A stretch of DNA of 53,132 bases from assembly GCA_946402335.1 (NCBI GenBank), contig CAMIWE010000006.1:1-53132 (forward strand), given 5' to 3'. The stretch's first letter is position 1, and every line of letters begins with the position of its first letter. The notes below the pieces were generated by a model. That model saw only the letters and a program-made list of their open reading frames with translations. It did no database searches and was not told where the DNA came from. This document shows positions 1 through 7,435 of this stretch, piece by piece. Source of the stretch: an uncultured Lachnoclostridium sp. (lineage in GTDB: Bacteria > Bacillota > Clostridia > Lachnospirales > Lachnospiraceae). Position numbers and translations under genes: made by a program.

Positions 1-52
1 ATACAAGCACCTCCTTCACTTGTGAATTGGTTGCAATAACCCGAACATTCAC

Positions 53-81
53 ATAATAACAGAAACACTTTTTAAATGCAA
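53..81 (-). promoter_or_regulatory. Candidate sigma-A promoter of a gene starting outside the window
   Basis: Read on the minus strand there is TTGCAT, a 17-base spacer and TATTAT. A strong Shine-Dalgarno sequence (AAGGAGG) lies at positions 10-17 on the same strand, pointing toward position 1. Together they indicate a minus-strand gene whose start codon lies just beyond the left edge. The promoter sits downstream of the gerW stop, so that gene would be a separate transcription unit. Confidence 0.5.
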
Positions 82-116
82 GAACTTTTTTAACCTTTTT
101 TCAAGGGGCGTTCCGA

Positions 117-554
117 TCAGTTCTCAAGCAGTTCCTTAGCGGCTTCATCGACCTTGCTGTCGTCGATATTCAGGTCCTTGTCCTTCTTTGAGAACATGGA
201 TTTCACACGGGTAATCACCTCGGGAGCCATATCCACGATTCTGGTAAGCGTATCGGTATCCTTAACCGTGATCAGTCTCGTATTGCCGTCCTTGATGACA
301 AGAATCGCGTTCGGGGACAATTTGCCGCCGAGGCCTCCGGCCACACGGTCGCGAAGCGTGTCGCTCTTGCTGTCGCCGGACTTCTTAGCGTCCTTATTGA
401 ATGCGCCCGCAGCAACGCCGAACGAAACATCCACAAGCGGAAGAAGCACGGTTCCGTCATCCATGCGGATAGCCTCTCCTACTACGCTCTTCGTGGTAAC
501 AAATCCTTCCATCCCCTTCAAAAGTCCCTGTACGGTTTCGTTTAAATTAGCCAT
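117..554 (-). CDS. gerW: GerW (YtfJ) family sporulation-type protein
   Basis: A protein of 145 residues that I recognise as the GerW/YtfJ family. It has the N-terminal pattern of that family (start MANLNETVQGLLKGME, then a VVGEAIRMDDGTVLLPLVDV segment), a central Gly-rich GGLGGKLSP stretch followed by AILVIKDG, and a helical C-terminal part. In Bacillus subtilis YtfJ/GerW is needed for germination with some germinants; its biochemical role is unknown and homologues occur in non-sporulating Clostridia too. The ATG has a good AAGGAA-type ribosome-binding site. It is the last gene of a minus-strand operon, 57 bases after the DUF2953 gene; the DUF2953-GerW pairing (ytfI-ytfJ) is conserved in Firmicutes and supports both calls. 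Confidence 0.85.
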   Translation of the reverse strand: MANLNETVQGLLKGMEGFVTTKSVVGEAIRMDDGTVLLPLVDVSFGVAAGAFNKDAKKSGDSKSDTLRDRVAGGLGGKLSPNAILVIKDGNTRLITVKDTDTLTRIVDMAPEVITRVKSMFSKKDKDLNIDDSKVDEAAKELLEN

Positions 555-611
555 AATCCCTGTTCCTTTCCACTTGTATATTATTTTCTTTCCATACGTT
601 TTTCGATTGCG

Positions 612-1793
612 CTATGCGGCGCTTGTGAAGATTTCCTTTGCCTCGCCGGGCGTAGCCACAAGGGTTTCCTTCACCTTTTCCGCTTCCTTAATTACCTTGC
701 GGATATTCTTATCGCGGTACAGCTTGATTGCCCTCACGACGAAGCCCCAGAGACGGATCCGTCCCTTCAGGTAGATGTCGCCGGACGCCACAAGCTTTCC
801 TTCAAACGCCGGCGTAAGGGCAACTTTGTCGGCAATCAGGATATACCATGGCGAGATTGCCGCACAGATCTCTCCGGTCAGTGCCGGATCCTCAAGTCCG
901 AATGTCAGGCTGCCGCGGTATTTCTTGGGACAAATGTGCTTAAGCACCCATACTAACGTCACCCATGCGGTCTTGATGGCCTTCTTCGTGGATTTCTTCT
1001 TAATATACGCTGCCAGCAGGCCTTTCTTCTTTTGCAGAAGGATCAGAAGCGCATGCAGCGAATCAATCAGTCCGGAAACCTTTCCGGTGATCTTGTCCTT
1101 TAATTCCCCGATCTTCTCACCGAGCTTCTTCTTCGGCTTATCCGGTCCGTCGATGTAAGGACTGCCGGATTCCTCCTCCGAAGCCTTCGCATTATCGTCC
1201 GTCTCGGCGGGTTTCCCGTCCGTTTCCTCCGGCTTTGCTTCCGCCTCTTCGGCGGTTTCGTCCGGCTTTGCTTCCGTCTCTTCCGCCTTTTCTTCGGGCT
1301 TTCCGGCGGCTTCTTCGGGCTTTCCGTCCGGTTCGTCCGGTTTCACGCTAACGGAGGTCTCTTCAGCCGTTACGGCTTCCTCTTTCGGCTTCTCCTCTTT
1401 CGGCTTGCCGTCTTCTTTAGCGGATTCCGAAGTTTCGTCCTTTCCGGCGGAATCGTCCTTCGGCTTCTCCGTTTCGGAAGTTTCTTCGTCTTTCTTCTCC
1501 CCGGCCTTTGTGATTGCCTTCTTTACGGGAATTCCGAAAACCTTCAGGATATAGCCGTTCTCATTTCCGCTGCCGTCCGGGGTAAGCTTAAAGATATACC
1601 GGAAACTTACAATCCGGAACAGCCATCGTACCCGGACCGTGGCGTCTGCCTGCGGCCCATCCTTGTCTCCGGCGGCCTCCACCTCGTATTTGAATGCGCA
1701 GAACAGAAGTGCCGCAAGCAGGAGCAGGACGATCAGCAGGATTACAAGAAGCGTAATCCCAAGGATCTTCAATATCAGCCAGACGATACCCAT
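612..1793 (-). CDS. DUF2953 membrane protein with a long Glu/Lys/Pro-rich insert
   Basis: A protein of 393 residues. Residues 1-33 are a strongly hydrophobic membrane anchor; a short soluble segment with a VRVRWLFRIVSFRY-type pattern follows, typical of DUF2953 (YtfI-like) proteins. Residues about 95-215 are a low-complexity charged linker made of variants of KPEE, AEETEAKP and GKPEE, much longer than in the usual family member. The remainder resumes the DUF2953 pattern (AWVTLVWVLKHICPKKYRGSLTFGLEDPALTGE, split here by function only). The ATG is preceded by GAAGGAGGAGAC. Function is unknown; the conserved neighbour gerW suggests a shared, possibly sporulation-related, role (inference). Confidence 0.75.
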   Translation of the reverse strand: MGIVWLILKILGITLLVILLIVLLLLAALLFCAFKYEVEAAGDKDGPQADATVRVRWLFRIVSFRYIFKLTPDGSGNENGYILKVFGIPVKKAITKAGEKKDEETSETEKPKDDSAGKDETSESAKEDGKPKEEKPKEEAVTAEETSVSVKPDEPDGKPEEAAGKPEEKAEETEAKPDETAEEAEAKPEETDGKPAETDDNAKASEEESGSPYIDGPDKPKKKLGEKIGELKDKITGKVSGLIDSLHALLILLQKKKGLLAAYIKKKSTKKAIKTAWVTLVWVLKHICPKKYRGSLTFGLEDPALTGEICAAISPWYILIADKVALTPAFEGKLVASGDIYLKGRIRLWGFVVRAIKLYRDKNIRKVIKEAEKVKETLVATPGEAKEIFTSAA

Positions 1794-1826
1794 GTCTCCT
1801 CCTTCCGTTCTTCTATAATGCGCGAA

Positions 1827-2138
1827 CTATTTCAAGAAATATGCTTTTACGTCAAATTCACCGGTCTCGCGGTAAACTTCTCCGATCATGCTCTCCACAA
1901 GCTTCAACGCCTCTTCCCGGCCTTCGCTGACACCGAGAATCGTAATGTCGTGCTCCTTGGCCTCAAGCCGGAGCGCGAACAGCGGAATCACCTCCAAAAC
2001 GCCGCCCTCGGTGGTCGGAAGGATCACGCAGTACAGCTTGCGGTCCGACGGATGCCGTTTACTAAGCTGGGCGGTCATCTTCTTACGGTTCTCTTCCTGC
2101 GCGGCAGGAACGATCAGATTTTTACTGATGGTAATCAT
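1827..2138 (-). CDS. Conserved-looking small protein of unknown function
   Basis: A protein of 103 residues that I do not recognise. It is soluble, with no signal peptide or membrane segment, and predicted alternating strands and helices (for example CVILPTTEGGVLEVIPLFAL, then a helical DEALKLVESMIGE-like tail). It lies between two genes of the same operon: its start is 9 bases after the stop of the upstream gene, and the only visible ribosome-binding site (GAGGAG) overlaps the last codons of that gene, so translation is probably coupled. Codon use matches the neighbours. The gene seems real because of the tight operon fit and absence of a competing long frame. Confidence 0.7.
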   Translation of the reverse strand: MITISKNLIVPAAQEENRKKMTAQLSKRHPSDRKLYCVILPTTEGGVLEVIPLFALRLEAKEHDITILGVSEGREEALKLVESMIGEVYRETGEFDVKAYFLK

Positions 2139-2147
2139 GTATGCTGT

Positions 2148-3512
2148 TTACTCCTCTTCGCCGTTTCCGAGCAGTTTGCGCAGCATTTCGGCCGCGCCGC
2201 GCTTCTCCCCGACATTGCTGCAGTTATGAAGCGACTGCAGAACATAATTCATGACTTCCGTATGGGAATTGAAGAATACCGGCAGTTCCTTAAGTACCGA
2301 TGCAATAACCGAACGGTTGTAGCCACGGGAACGGCCTTCCAACCCCTTCTTAAGGTCCGCAATGGTACGGTCCACGACCTCGGTAAGCTTTTCGGGCGTA
2401 ACCATCACAATCTTCTGTTCCGAAAGCCTTGCAAACAGGGATGTCGACATCAGTTTCTTCGCAAGAAGGATCCTCGCTCCCTCTTCGCTTTCGGCAAATG
2501 CCTCGTCATGCTCGCGGTAAGCGTCAATCTTGGCTTCCTCCTTGAGAACCTGCTCACTGAGCGGCTCCATGCGGCCTTCCATGAAGGCAAATGCAGGTGC
2601 CAGCTCGCCTTCCGACAGATCCTGCTGCACGCCGGCAAGAAGGCTTAAGCCGAATTCCGCAATCGAACCGATTGCCGGAAGCATGAGCCCTTTGATCTGC
2701 TCATCCGCGCTGTCGCTGTCCAGAAGGGCAAGGGTATAAAACGAATTCACGCACTCCTGAAGTGCCATTAGATACTCGGTGCTGACGCCGAGTTCCTCCG
2801 CGCAGTCGGAAATGTAATCCTGCATCTCGCGGCAGGTATCCATATCCGTAATCTCTTCGCTGCGGCGCTCCAAAGACTCCAAAAGTCTTACATAATCCTT
2901 GAAAATCACATCGTCCGGACGGTCCTGCATTGCCGCCGCGGAAATGATGCGGTAGCGGAAGCCCTCAAGCGCATCCACATCGGAATTCGAGTAGATGGAA
3001 AATGCCTCCTTGACCAGGTCGAAAAAACGGGACTTCGTAATCCGCACAGGCAGCTGCGAAACCATCATCTGAATCCGCAGATTGACTTCGGCTGCATCCT
3101 TCGAATCGAAAATCTTTCGAAGCAGGTCCCGCGCCTCTTCCTCATCGTCAAATTTGGTTCCGTCATCCGACAGGGAATACTCCACACGGTTTAACAGGTA
3201 CTCGTAGATCATCAGCGATTCGCTGAACACCTGGATCTGTTCGGAACGCGTTACGATTCTCTCGCGGATCGCGCTCATCTCGGAAAGGATGGATTCCCGG
3301 GCGTTCTCCCCGCGGTCCGCGTAATTGCGGATTGCGGTAAGAAGGCGTCCGTACAACGCGTCCGTCTCCACCTGAAGTCCGTTATGCTCCAACCCGTAAC
3401 GGCCGTCACGGACTGCCTCCGTAAGGTCGTAAAGGTGTGCTGTAAGGTTCATCCATGCAAGCGAGTCGTATGACTTCGCAAGCTTTCTGACTGCGGTATT
3501 GTCCGATTTCAT
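2148..3512 (-). CDS. Helical cytoplasmic protein of unknown function
   Basis: A 454-residue protein with no recognised domain. It is almost entirely alpha-helical and acidic, rich in Glu, Asp, Leu and Arg, without signal peptide or membrane segments. There is no nucleotide-binding or metal-binding motif that I can see. It is the second gene of the five-gene operon, 30 bases after the rhomboid-like gene, and its stop is followed almost at once by the 103-residue protein. An AAGGAAT ribosome-binding site lies about 11 bases upstream of the ATG. The helical content suggests a scaffold or adaptor, but this is only an impression. Confidence 0.75.
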   Translation of the reverse strand: MKSDNTAVRKLAKSYDSLAWMNLTAHLYDLTEAVRDGRYGLEHNGLQVETDALYGRLLTAIRNYADRGENARESILSEMSAIRERIVTRSEQIQVFSESLMIYEYLLNRVEYSLSDDGTKFDDEEEARDLLRKIFDSKDAAEVNLRIQMMVSQLPVRITKSRFFDLVKEAFSIYSNSDVDALEGFRYRIISAAAMQDRPDDVIFKDYVRLLESLERRSEEITDMDTCREMQDYISDCAEELGVSTEYLMALQECVNSFYTLALLDSDSADEQIKGLMLPAIGSIAEFGLSLLAGVQQDLSEGELAPAFAFMEGRMEPLSEQVLKEEAKIDAYREHDEAFAESEEGARILLAKKLMSTSLFARLSEQKIVMVTPEKLTEVVDRTIADLKKGLEGRSRGYNRSVIASVLKELPVFFNSHTEVMNYVLQSLHNCSNVGEKRGAAEMLRKLLGNGEEE

Positions 3513-3542
3513 AAACTGTCTTATTCCTTATAAGTGATTATT

Positions 3543-4484
3543 TTATTCCTGTTTATCATCCTGCGCGTCATTCTTCTGCTCCCGCACGACATGCACGTGG
3601 GTGTACAGATGATCCATGCAGTATTCGTAGTTGCCTTCGCATTTGGAGCAGAACCGGAATTCGAGTTCCGGGTCGTCCAGCTCGGTCCGTCCGCAGACAA
3701 CGCAGCGGTGACGCGTGATCACCGTCTTTCCGCCCTGTCCGGTGCCGACAACCCGCGCCTCACGCTCGCCCTTTTGGACGTCGGAAACATACTCGAACCG
3801 TCTCTTCAGATGCTTCATGCGGCCGGCACGGTACTTTCTCGTTCCGAAGAAGAACAGCAGGAAGTTCAGAATTGCCACAACCAGGGCAATTGCCTTATAG
3901 ATGCCAAGCGCTTCGTCGGTGGCCAGGACATTTACAATATCGATCACGTGGATGATCGCATAAACGATTCCGATGTATTTTACCTTAACCGGCACAAGGA
4001 AGAACAGCAGAAGGCTTACTTCCGCGAATTCTACGGAAAATGCCAGAAACATCGACAGATTGATGTACTCAAGCCCGATCGGGAAGGAATAGCCGTGTCC
4101 GAGCACGAAATACGATCCGAAGTAAATGATCACAACGGCCAGAATGTTAAACAGAATTCCGGAAAAGTAGAATACGTTAAACCGGAAGCTGCCCCACATC
4201 CGCTCAAGCATCTGCCCGATGAAGAAATACAGGTACAAAGAGATCAGCATAAAGACGATATCCATTCCGCCGTTGGTGGCGCTGATCGGCTGGATTACAA
4301 ACGTAAACAGTCTCCAGACCTGTCCCTTCAAAAACACCTTTTCCACATCTAACATGAGCCAGTCATAATAAAATTGCGGGCTCATCATCGAAATAAGCCA
4401 CCCAAGTATATAGGCGGCTGTAATATACATCATCAGATTCTTAATCGCGTATTTGCCGAATTTCTTTTCGAGGCGATATATCAT
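3543..4484 (-). CDS. Rhomboid-like membrane protein with C-terminal zinc ribbon, probably catalytically inactive
   Basis: A 313-residue protein with about six membrane segments in residues 15-220 and a cytosolic C-terminal zinc-binding tail (CVVCG, then CSKC and a His-rich end, residues about 260-303). Rhomboid-fold signatures are visible: VWRLFTFVIQP after the first segment, IGQMLERMWGSFRFNVFY in the L1 loop region, and LLLFFLVPVKVKY before the last helices. The canonical GxSG serine motif is not present at the expected place, where the sequence reads IGLEYINL, and the expected catalytic His context is reduced to IIHVID. I therefore infer a rhomboid-like pseudoprotease or an adaptor. It is the first gene of the operon that ends with gerW, and lies 80 bases below a perfect consensus promoter. 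Confidence 0.65.
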   Translation of the reverse strand: MIYRLEKKFGKYAIKNLMMYITAAYILGWLISMMSPQFYYDWLMLDVEKVFLKGQVWRLFTFVIQPISATNGGMDIVFMLISLYLYFFIGQMLERMWGSFRFNVFYFSGILFNILAVVIIYFGSYFVLGHGYSFPIGLEYINLSMFLAFSVEFAEVSLLLFFLVPVKVKYIGIVYAIIHVIDIVNVLATDEALGIYKAIALVVAILNFLLFFFGTRKYRAGRMKHLKRRFEYVSDVQKGEREARVVGTGQGGKTVITRHRCVVCGRTELDDPELEFRFCSKCEGNYEYCMDHLYTHVHVVREQKNDAQDDKQE

Positions 4485-4570
4485 CTTGGTCTTCTGCTCC
4501 CCTTATTCCCGTCCGCGCTCCGTAAAAACGGCTCGAAACGCCGTATCGCGACACATAATTATTCTAATAT

Positions 4571-4599
4571 ATTATAAATATTTTGCATGGTAATGTCAA
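4571..4599 (-). promoter_or_regulatory. Perfect consensus sigma-A promoter of the rhomboid-to-gerW operon
   Basis: On the minus strand the sequence is TTGACA (4599-4594), exactly 17 bases, then TATAAT (4576-4571). The predicted start of transcription is near 4564, giving a leader of about 80 bases before the ATG at 4484. It overlaps a candidate plus-strand promoter for rqcH. Confidence 0.8.
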
Positions 4600-4611
4600 A
4601 CATTATATGTT
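4583..4611 (+). promoter_or_regulatory. Candidate promoter for rqcH, overlapping the divergent one
   Basis: TTGCAT (4583-4588), a 17-base spacer and TATGTT (4606-4611) precede rqcH. Four of six bases match in each hexamer. Its -35 box lies inside the spacer of the divergent minus-strand promoter, so the two cannot be occupied by RNA polymerase at the same time. Confidence 0.4.
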
Positions 4612-4657
4612 ATGATAAGGGGCGTAAGCAGGACCTGATACAGGAGATTTTAAAAAC

Positions 4658-6418
4658 ATGGCATTTGACGGAATCACACTTTCCGCTCTCGTTTCCGAAT
4701 GGAAACATACGTTGACCGGCGGCCGCATCCAGAAGATCAGCCAGCCCGAAACCGATGAGCTTATTCTTACCATAAAAACCGATAACAATTACTATCTTCA
4801 GCTCTCTTCGAGTGCTTCGCTCCCCCTTGCGTGTTTAAGGCCTGACGTAAAGCCCGCGCCCCTGACCGCGCCGGCTTTCTGCATGCTCCTTCGCAAGCAT
4901 TTAAACGGCGGGCGGATCCTCGATATCGTGCAGCCCGACCTGGAACGCGTCGTGCAGTTTAAGCTGCAGCACTTAAACGAGATGGGCGACACCTGTGTGA
5001 AGTACCTGATCGTCGAACTGATGGGCAAATACTCAAACATCATCTTTACGACCGAGGATTTGCAGATTATTGACAGCATTAAGCGTGTCAATTCCTTCGT
5101 CAGTTCCGTCCGCGAAGTACTTCCCGGGAAGCCCTGGTTCATTCCGAAGACCGACGGCAAGCATTCGCTTCTTTCCGAGCCTGCCGAAGGCCTTTGCGCG
5201 GCCCTCTCGGAGCGTTCCGGCCCGGTTTCGTCGGCCCTTTACCAGACCATTACCGGTTTAAGTCCGGTAATTGCGAACGAACTCTGCTGCCGCGCGGGAA
5301 TCAATCCCGAGCTTCCGGCATCGGAGCTTTCCGCAAACGACCGCGAATCCCTTTGCGAGATTCTGTGCTGGCTCAAACGACAGGTAGAAACCGAAGCCTA
5401 CTCTCCCGTCATCTATAAAAAAGACGGAATGCCGGTCGAATTTGCCCCGATCCCGCTCCGCACATTTTCCGACTATCCGGAATATACGGTTGTCGAGAAG
5501 CCTTCCATCAGTGAGGTTGTGCTCGGCTATTATCAGGAAAAGGATGCGGTGACGCGCATGCGCTCCCGTTCCGCCGACCTGCGAAAAGTGACGCAGAATG
5601 CGATTGAGCGGACCGCCAAGAAGTTAGATCTGCAGCGCAAACAGATGGAGGATACCCGTAAGAAGGATAAGTACCGTATCTACGGCGAGCTGCTGACCAC
5701 CTACGGCTATTCGGCCGAGCCCGGCAGCAAATCCTTAACGTGCACGAACTATTACGACAATACCGAGATCACGATCCCGCTGGACCCGACGCTGACAGCA
5801 CTTGAGAACGCGAAGAAATACTTTGACCGCTACGCGAAGTTACGGCGTACGGCCGAAGCGCTGACGGAACAGCTTGCCCAGAGCGAGGCGGAGCTTCTGC
5901 ATCTGGAAACCGTAAGGGAATCGTTAGGATTTGCCCGCGACGAAGCCGACCTTTCCCAGATCAAGGCCGAGCTCACGGACTGCGGATACCTGAAATACCA
6001 CCGTGAAAGCGGCGCAAAGAAGGGCAAACCCGCAAAGAGCAAGCCGTACCATTACAGGACGTCAGACGGGTTTGATCTGTATGTCGGAAAGAACAACTAC
6101 CAGAACGACGAACTCACCTTCAACCTTGCAGGCGGCGGTGACTGGTGGTTTCACGCCAAAGGAATCCCCGGCTCGCACGTGGTGTTAAAGACCGGGGGGC
6201 GCGAAGTTCCGGACGAACTGTTCACGATTGCCGGAAACCTGGCCGCATACTACTCTTCGGGACGTGACGGAAGCGGCAAGATCGAGGTCGATTACCTGCA
6301 GAGAAAGAACGTCAAGAAACCAAACGGTGCCAAGCCCGGCTTCGTCGTATACTATACGAACTACTCTCTCGTGGCAACCCCAGGGATTGACGAAGGGCTC
6401 ACGGAAGTGAAGGGCTGA
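4658..6418 (+). CDS. rqcH: RqcH (NFACT family), ribosome quality control, alanine tailing factor
   Basis: A 586-residue protein matching RqcH/Rqc2 (older names FbpA, YloA) in length and layout. NFACT-N is at residues about 1-270 and contains PDLERVVQF in the position of the conserved acidic-Arg pair involved in tRNA handling. A helix-hairpin-helix and a long coiled coil cover about 280-440. NFACT-R (DUF814) lies at about 455-570, with DGFDLYVGKNNYQND, GGGDWWFHAKGIPGSHVVL and DYLQRKNVKKP. In the known family RqcH binds obstructed 50S subunits and recruits tRNA-Ala to add C-terminal alanine tails. The start ATG has a CAGGAG site 11 bases upstream. The gene is probably co-transcribed with the PHP phosphatase gene 37 bases downstream. 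Confidence 0.95.
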   Translation: MAFDGITLSALVSEWKHTLTGGRIQKISQPETDELILTIKTDNNYYLQLSSSASLPLACLRPDVKPAPLTAPAFCMLLRKHLNGGRILDIVQPDLERVVQFKLQHLNEMGDTCVKYLIVELMGKYSNIIFTTEDLQIIDSIKRVNSFVSSVREVLPGKPWFIPKTDGKHSLLSEPAEGLCAALSERSGPVSSALYQTITGLSPVIANELCCRAGINPELPASELSANDRESLCEILCWLKRQVETEAYSPVIYKKDGMPVEFAPIPLRTFSDYPEYTVVEKPSISEVVLGYYQEKDAVTRMRSRSADLRKVTQNAIERTAKKLDLQRKQMEDTRKKDKYRIYGELLTTYGYSAEPGSKSLTCTNYYDNTEITIPLDPTLTALENAKKYFDRYAKLRRTAEALTEQLAQSEAELLHLETVRESLGFARDEADLSQIKAELTDCGYLKYHRESGAKKGKPAKSKPYHYRTSDGFDLYVGKNNYQNDELTFNLAGGGDWWFHAKGIPGSHVVLKTGGREVPDELFTIAGNLAAYYSSGRDGSGKIEVDYLQRKNVKKPNGAKPGFVVYYTNYSLVATPGIDEGLTEVKG

Positions 6419-6455
6419 CGCCGTTCAAGATACTATCAAAAGAAGGAACCAAAGA

Positions 6456-7283
6456 ATGATTACTGCTGATTTTCACACGCATACAAGTTTTTCAACCGAC
6501 AGCAAAGCATCGCCGGAAAGCATGATTGAGCGGGCGATCGTGCTCGGGCTTAAGACGTACTGCATCACCGATCACATGGATTATTTCTTCCCGGAGCACA
6601 ACGACGAGGGCTTCACGGAATTTGTCTTCAATCCGGATCAGTACTTTGAAACGCTGACCGCTCTTAAGAAAAAGTACCGCGGGAAGCTTGATCTTCGCAT
6701 CGGCATCGAACTCGGTCTTCGGGACGAGCCGGATGCCCGGGATGAAAACAAAAAGCTTTGCGAAAAGCTTGTCAACAATTATCCGTTCGACTTTGTGATT
6801 GGCTCCACCCACGTGATTGACCACTTTGATCCGTATAACCGTGAGTGTTGGGGCGGCCGGAGCGCCGAGGATATCGTTCAGATGTATTACGACTCGGTTC
6901 TCTACAGCGTGCGGAATTACGATTGCTTCAATGTTTACGGACATCTTGATTACATTATCCGATACATTCCCGAAGGCGTAACCGTCGATCTGACGAAATT
7001 CGATCCGATCATCGATACAATCCTTAAGGAACTCATTGCACGCGGCAAAGGCATCGAAGTGAACACTTCCCGCCTGTTCCGCGGCACGAAGACCAATCCG
7101 TCTCCCGACATCCTCGCCCGCTACCGCGCATTTGGCGGAACCACGTTAACCATCGGCTCCGACGCGCACAAGCCCGAGCAGGTTGCCGGAGCCTTTGAGA
7201 AGGCCTGCGAAATGCTTAAGGAACTCGGGTTTAAAGAATATTCGGTATTTAAAAACGGCAAAGAAAGCCGGCGGAAACTGTAA
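6456..7283 (+). CDS. hisJ: PHP-family histidinol phosphatase
   Basis: A 275-residue protein with the PHP metal-binding motifs in order: DFHTHTSFSTDS at the N terminus, ITDHMDY, GIELGL, GSTHVIDH, YGHLDYIIRY and GSDAHKP near the C terminus. These are the His/Asp/Glu ligands of the trinuclear metal site in HisJ/HisK phosphatases, which dephosphorylate L-histidinol phosphate in histidine biosynthesis. Length is as usual for the family. The start has AAGAAGGAACC upstream. No other his gene is close, so the biosynthetic assignment rests on the family alone; some PHP members act on other phosphoesters. Confidence 0.85.
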   Translation: MITADFHTHTSFSTDSKASPESMIERAIVLGLKTYCITDHMDYFFPEHNDEGFTEFVFNPDQYFETLTALKKKYRGKLDLRIGIELGLRDEPDARDENKKLCEKLVNNYPFDFVIGSTHVIDHFDPYNRECWGGRSAEDIVQMYYDSVLYSVRNYDCFNVYGHLDYIIRYIPEGVTVDLTKFDPIIDTILKELIARGKGIEVNTSRLFRGTKTNPSPDILARYRAFGGTTLTIGSDAHKPEQVAGAFEKACEMLKELGFKEYSVFKNGKESRRKL

Positions 7284-7300
7284 TCCGCCGGCTTTGCCAT
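7264..7300 (+). terminator. Rho-independent terminator of rqcH-hisJ
   Basis: A 12-base perfect stem (AAAGCCGGCGGA at 7264-7275 with its complement at 7284-7295) and an 8-base loop overlap the last codons and the stop of hisJ. A modest T-rich stretch follows. The hairpin can also form in transcripts coming from the other side. Confidence 0.7.
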
Positions 7301-7339
7301 ATTTTCTTGGTTTCTTTCAATAGTTGGTTTGACTGCAGG

Positions 7340-7435
7340 TCAATATTGAAACCAATCAATAATGAAACCGATCCATACTGTAATCAATCACTTTTGTAAC
7401 CGATCCATATTCTAATCAATCAATATTGTAACCGA
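7340..7435. repeat. Tandem array of six degenerate 16-base units
   Basis: Six consecutive 16-base units fit TCAATATTGTAACCRA with substitutions: 7340-7355, 7356-7371, 7372-7387, 7388-7403, 7404-7419 and 7420-7435. The array ends exactly at the stop codon of the minus-strand YD-repeat gene, whose TGA (TCA on the plus strand) is the first triplet of a partial seventh unit. It fills the space between two convergent genes. Confidence 0.85.

Noticed and set aside
7340-7435. CRISPR array
   Set aside because: Units are 16 bases, contiguous and degenerate, with no spacers and no cas genes.
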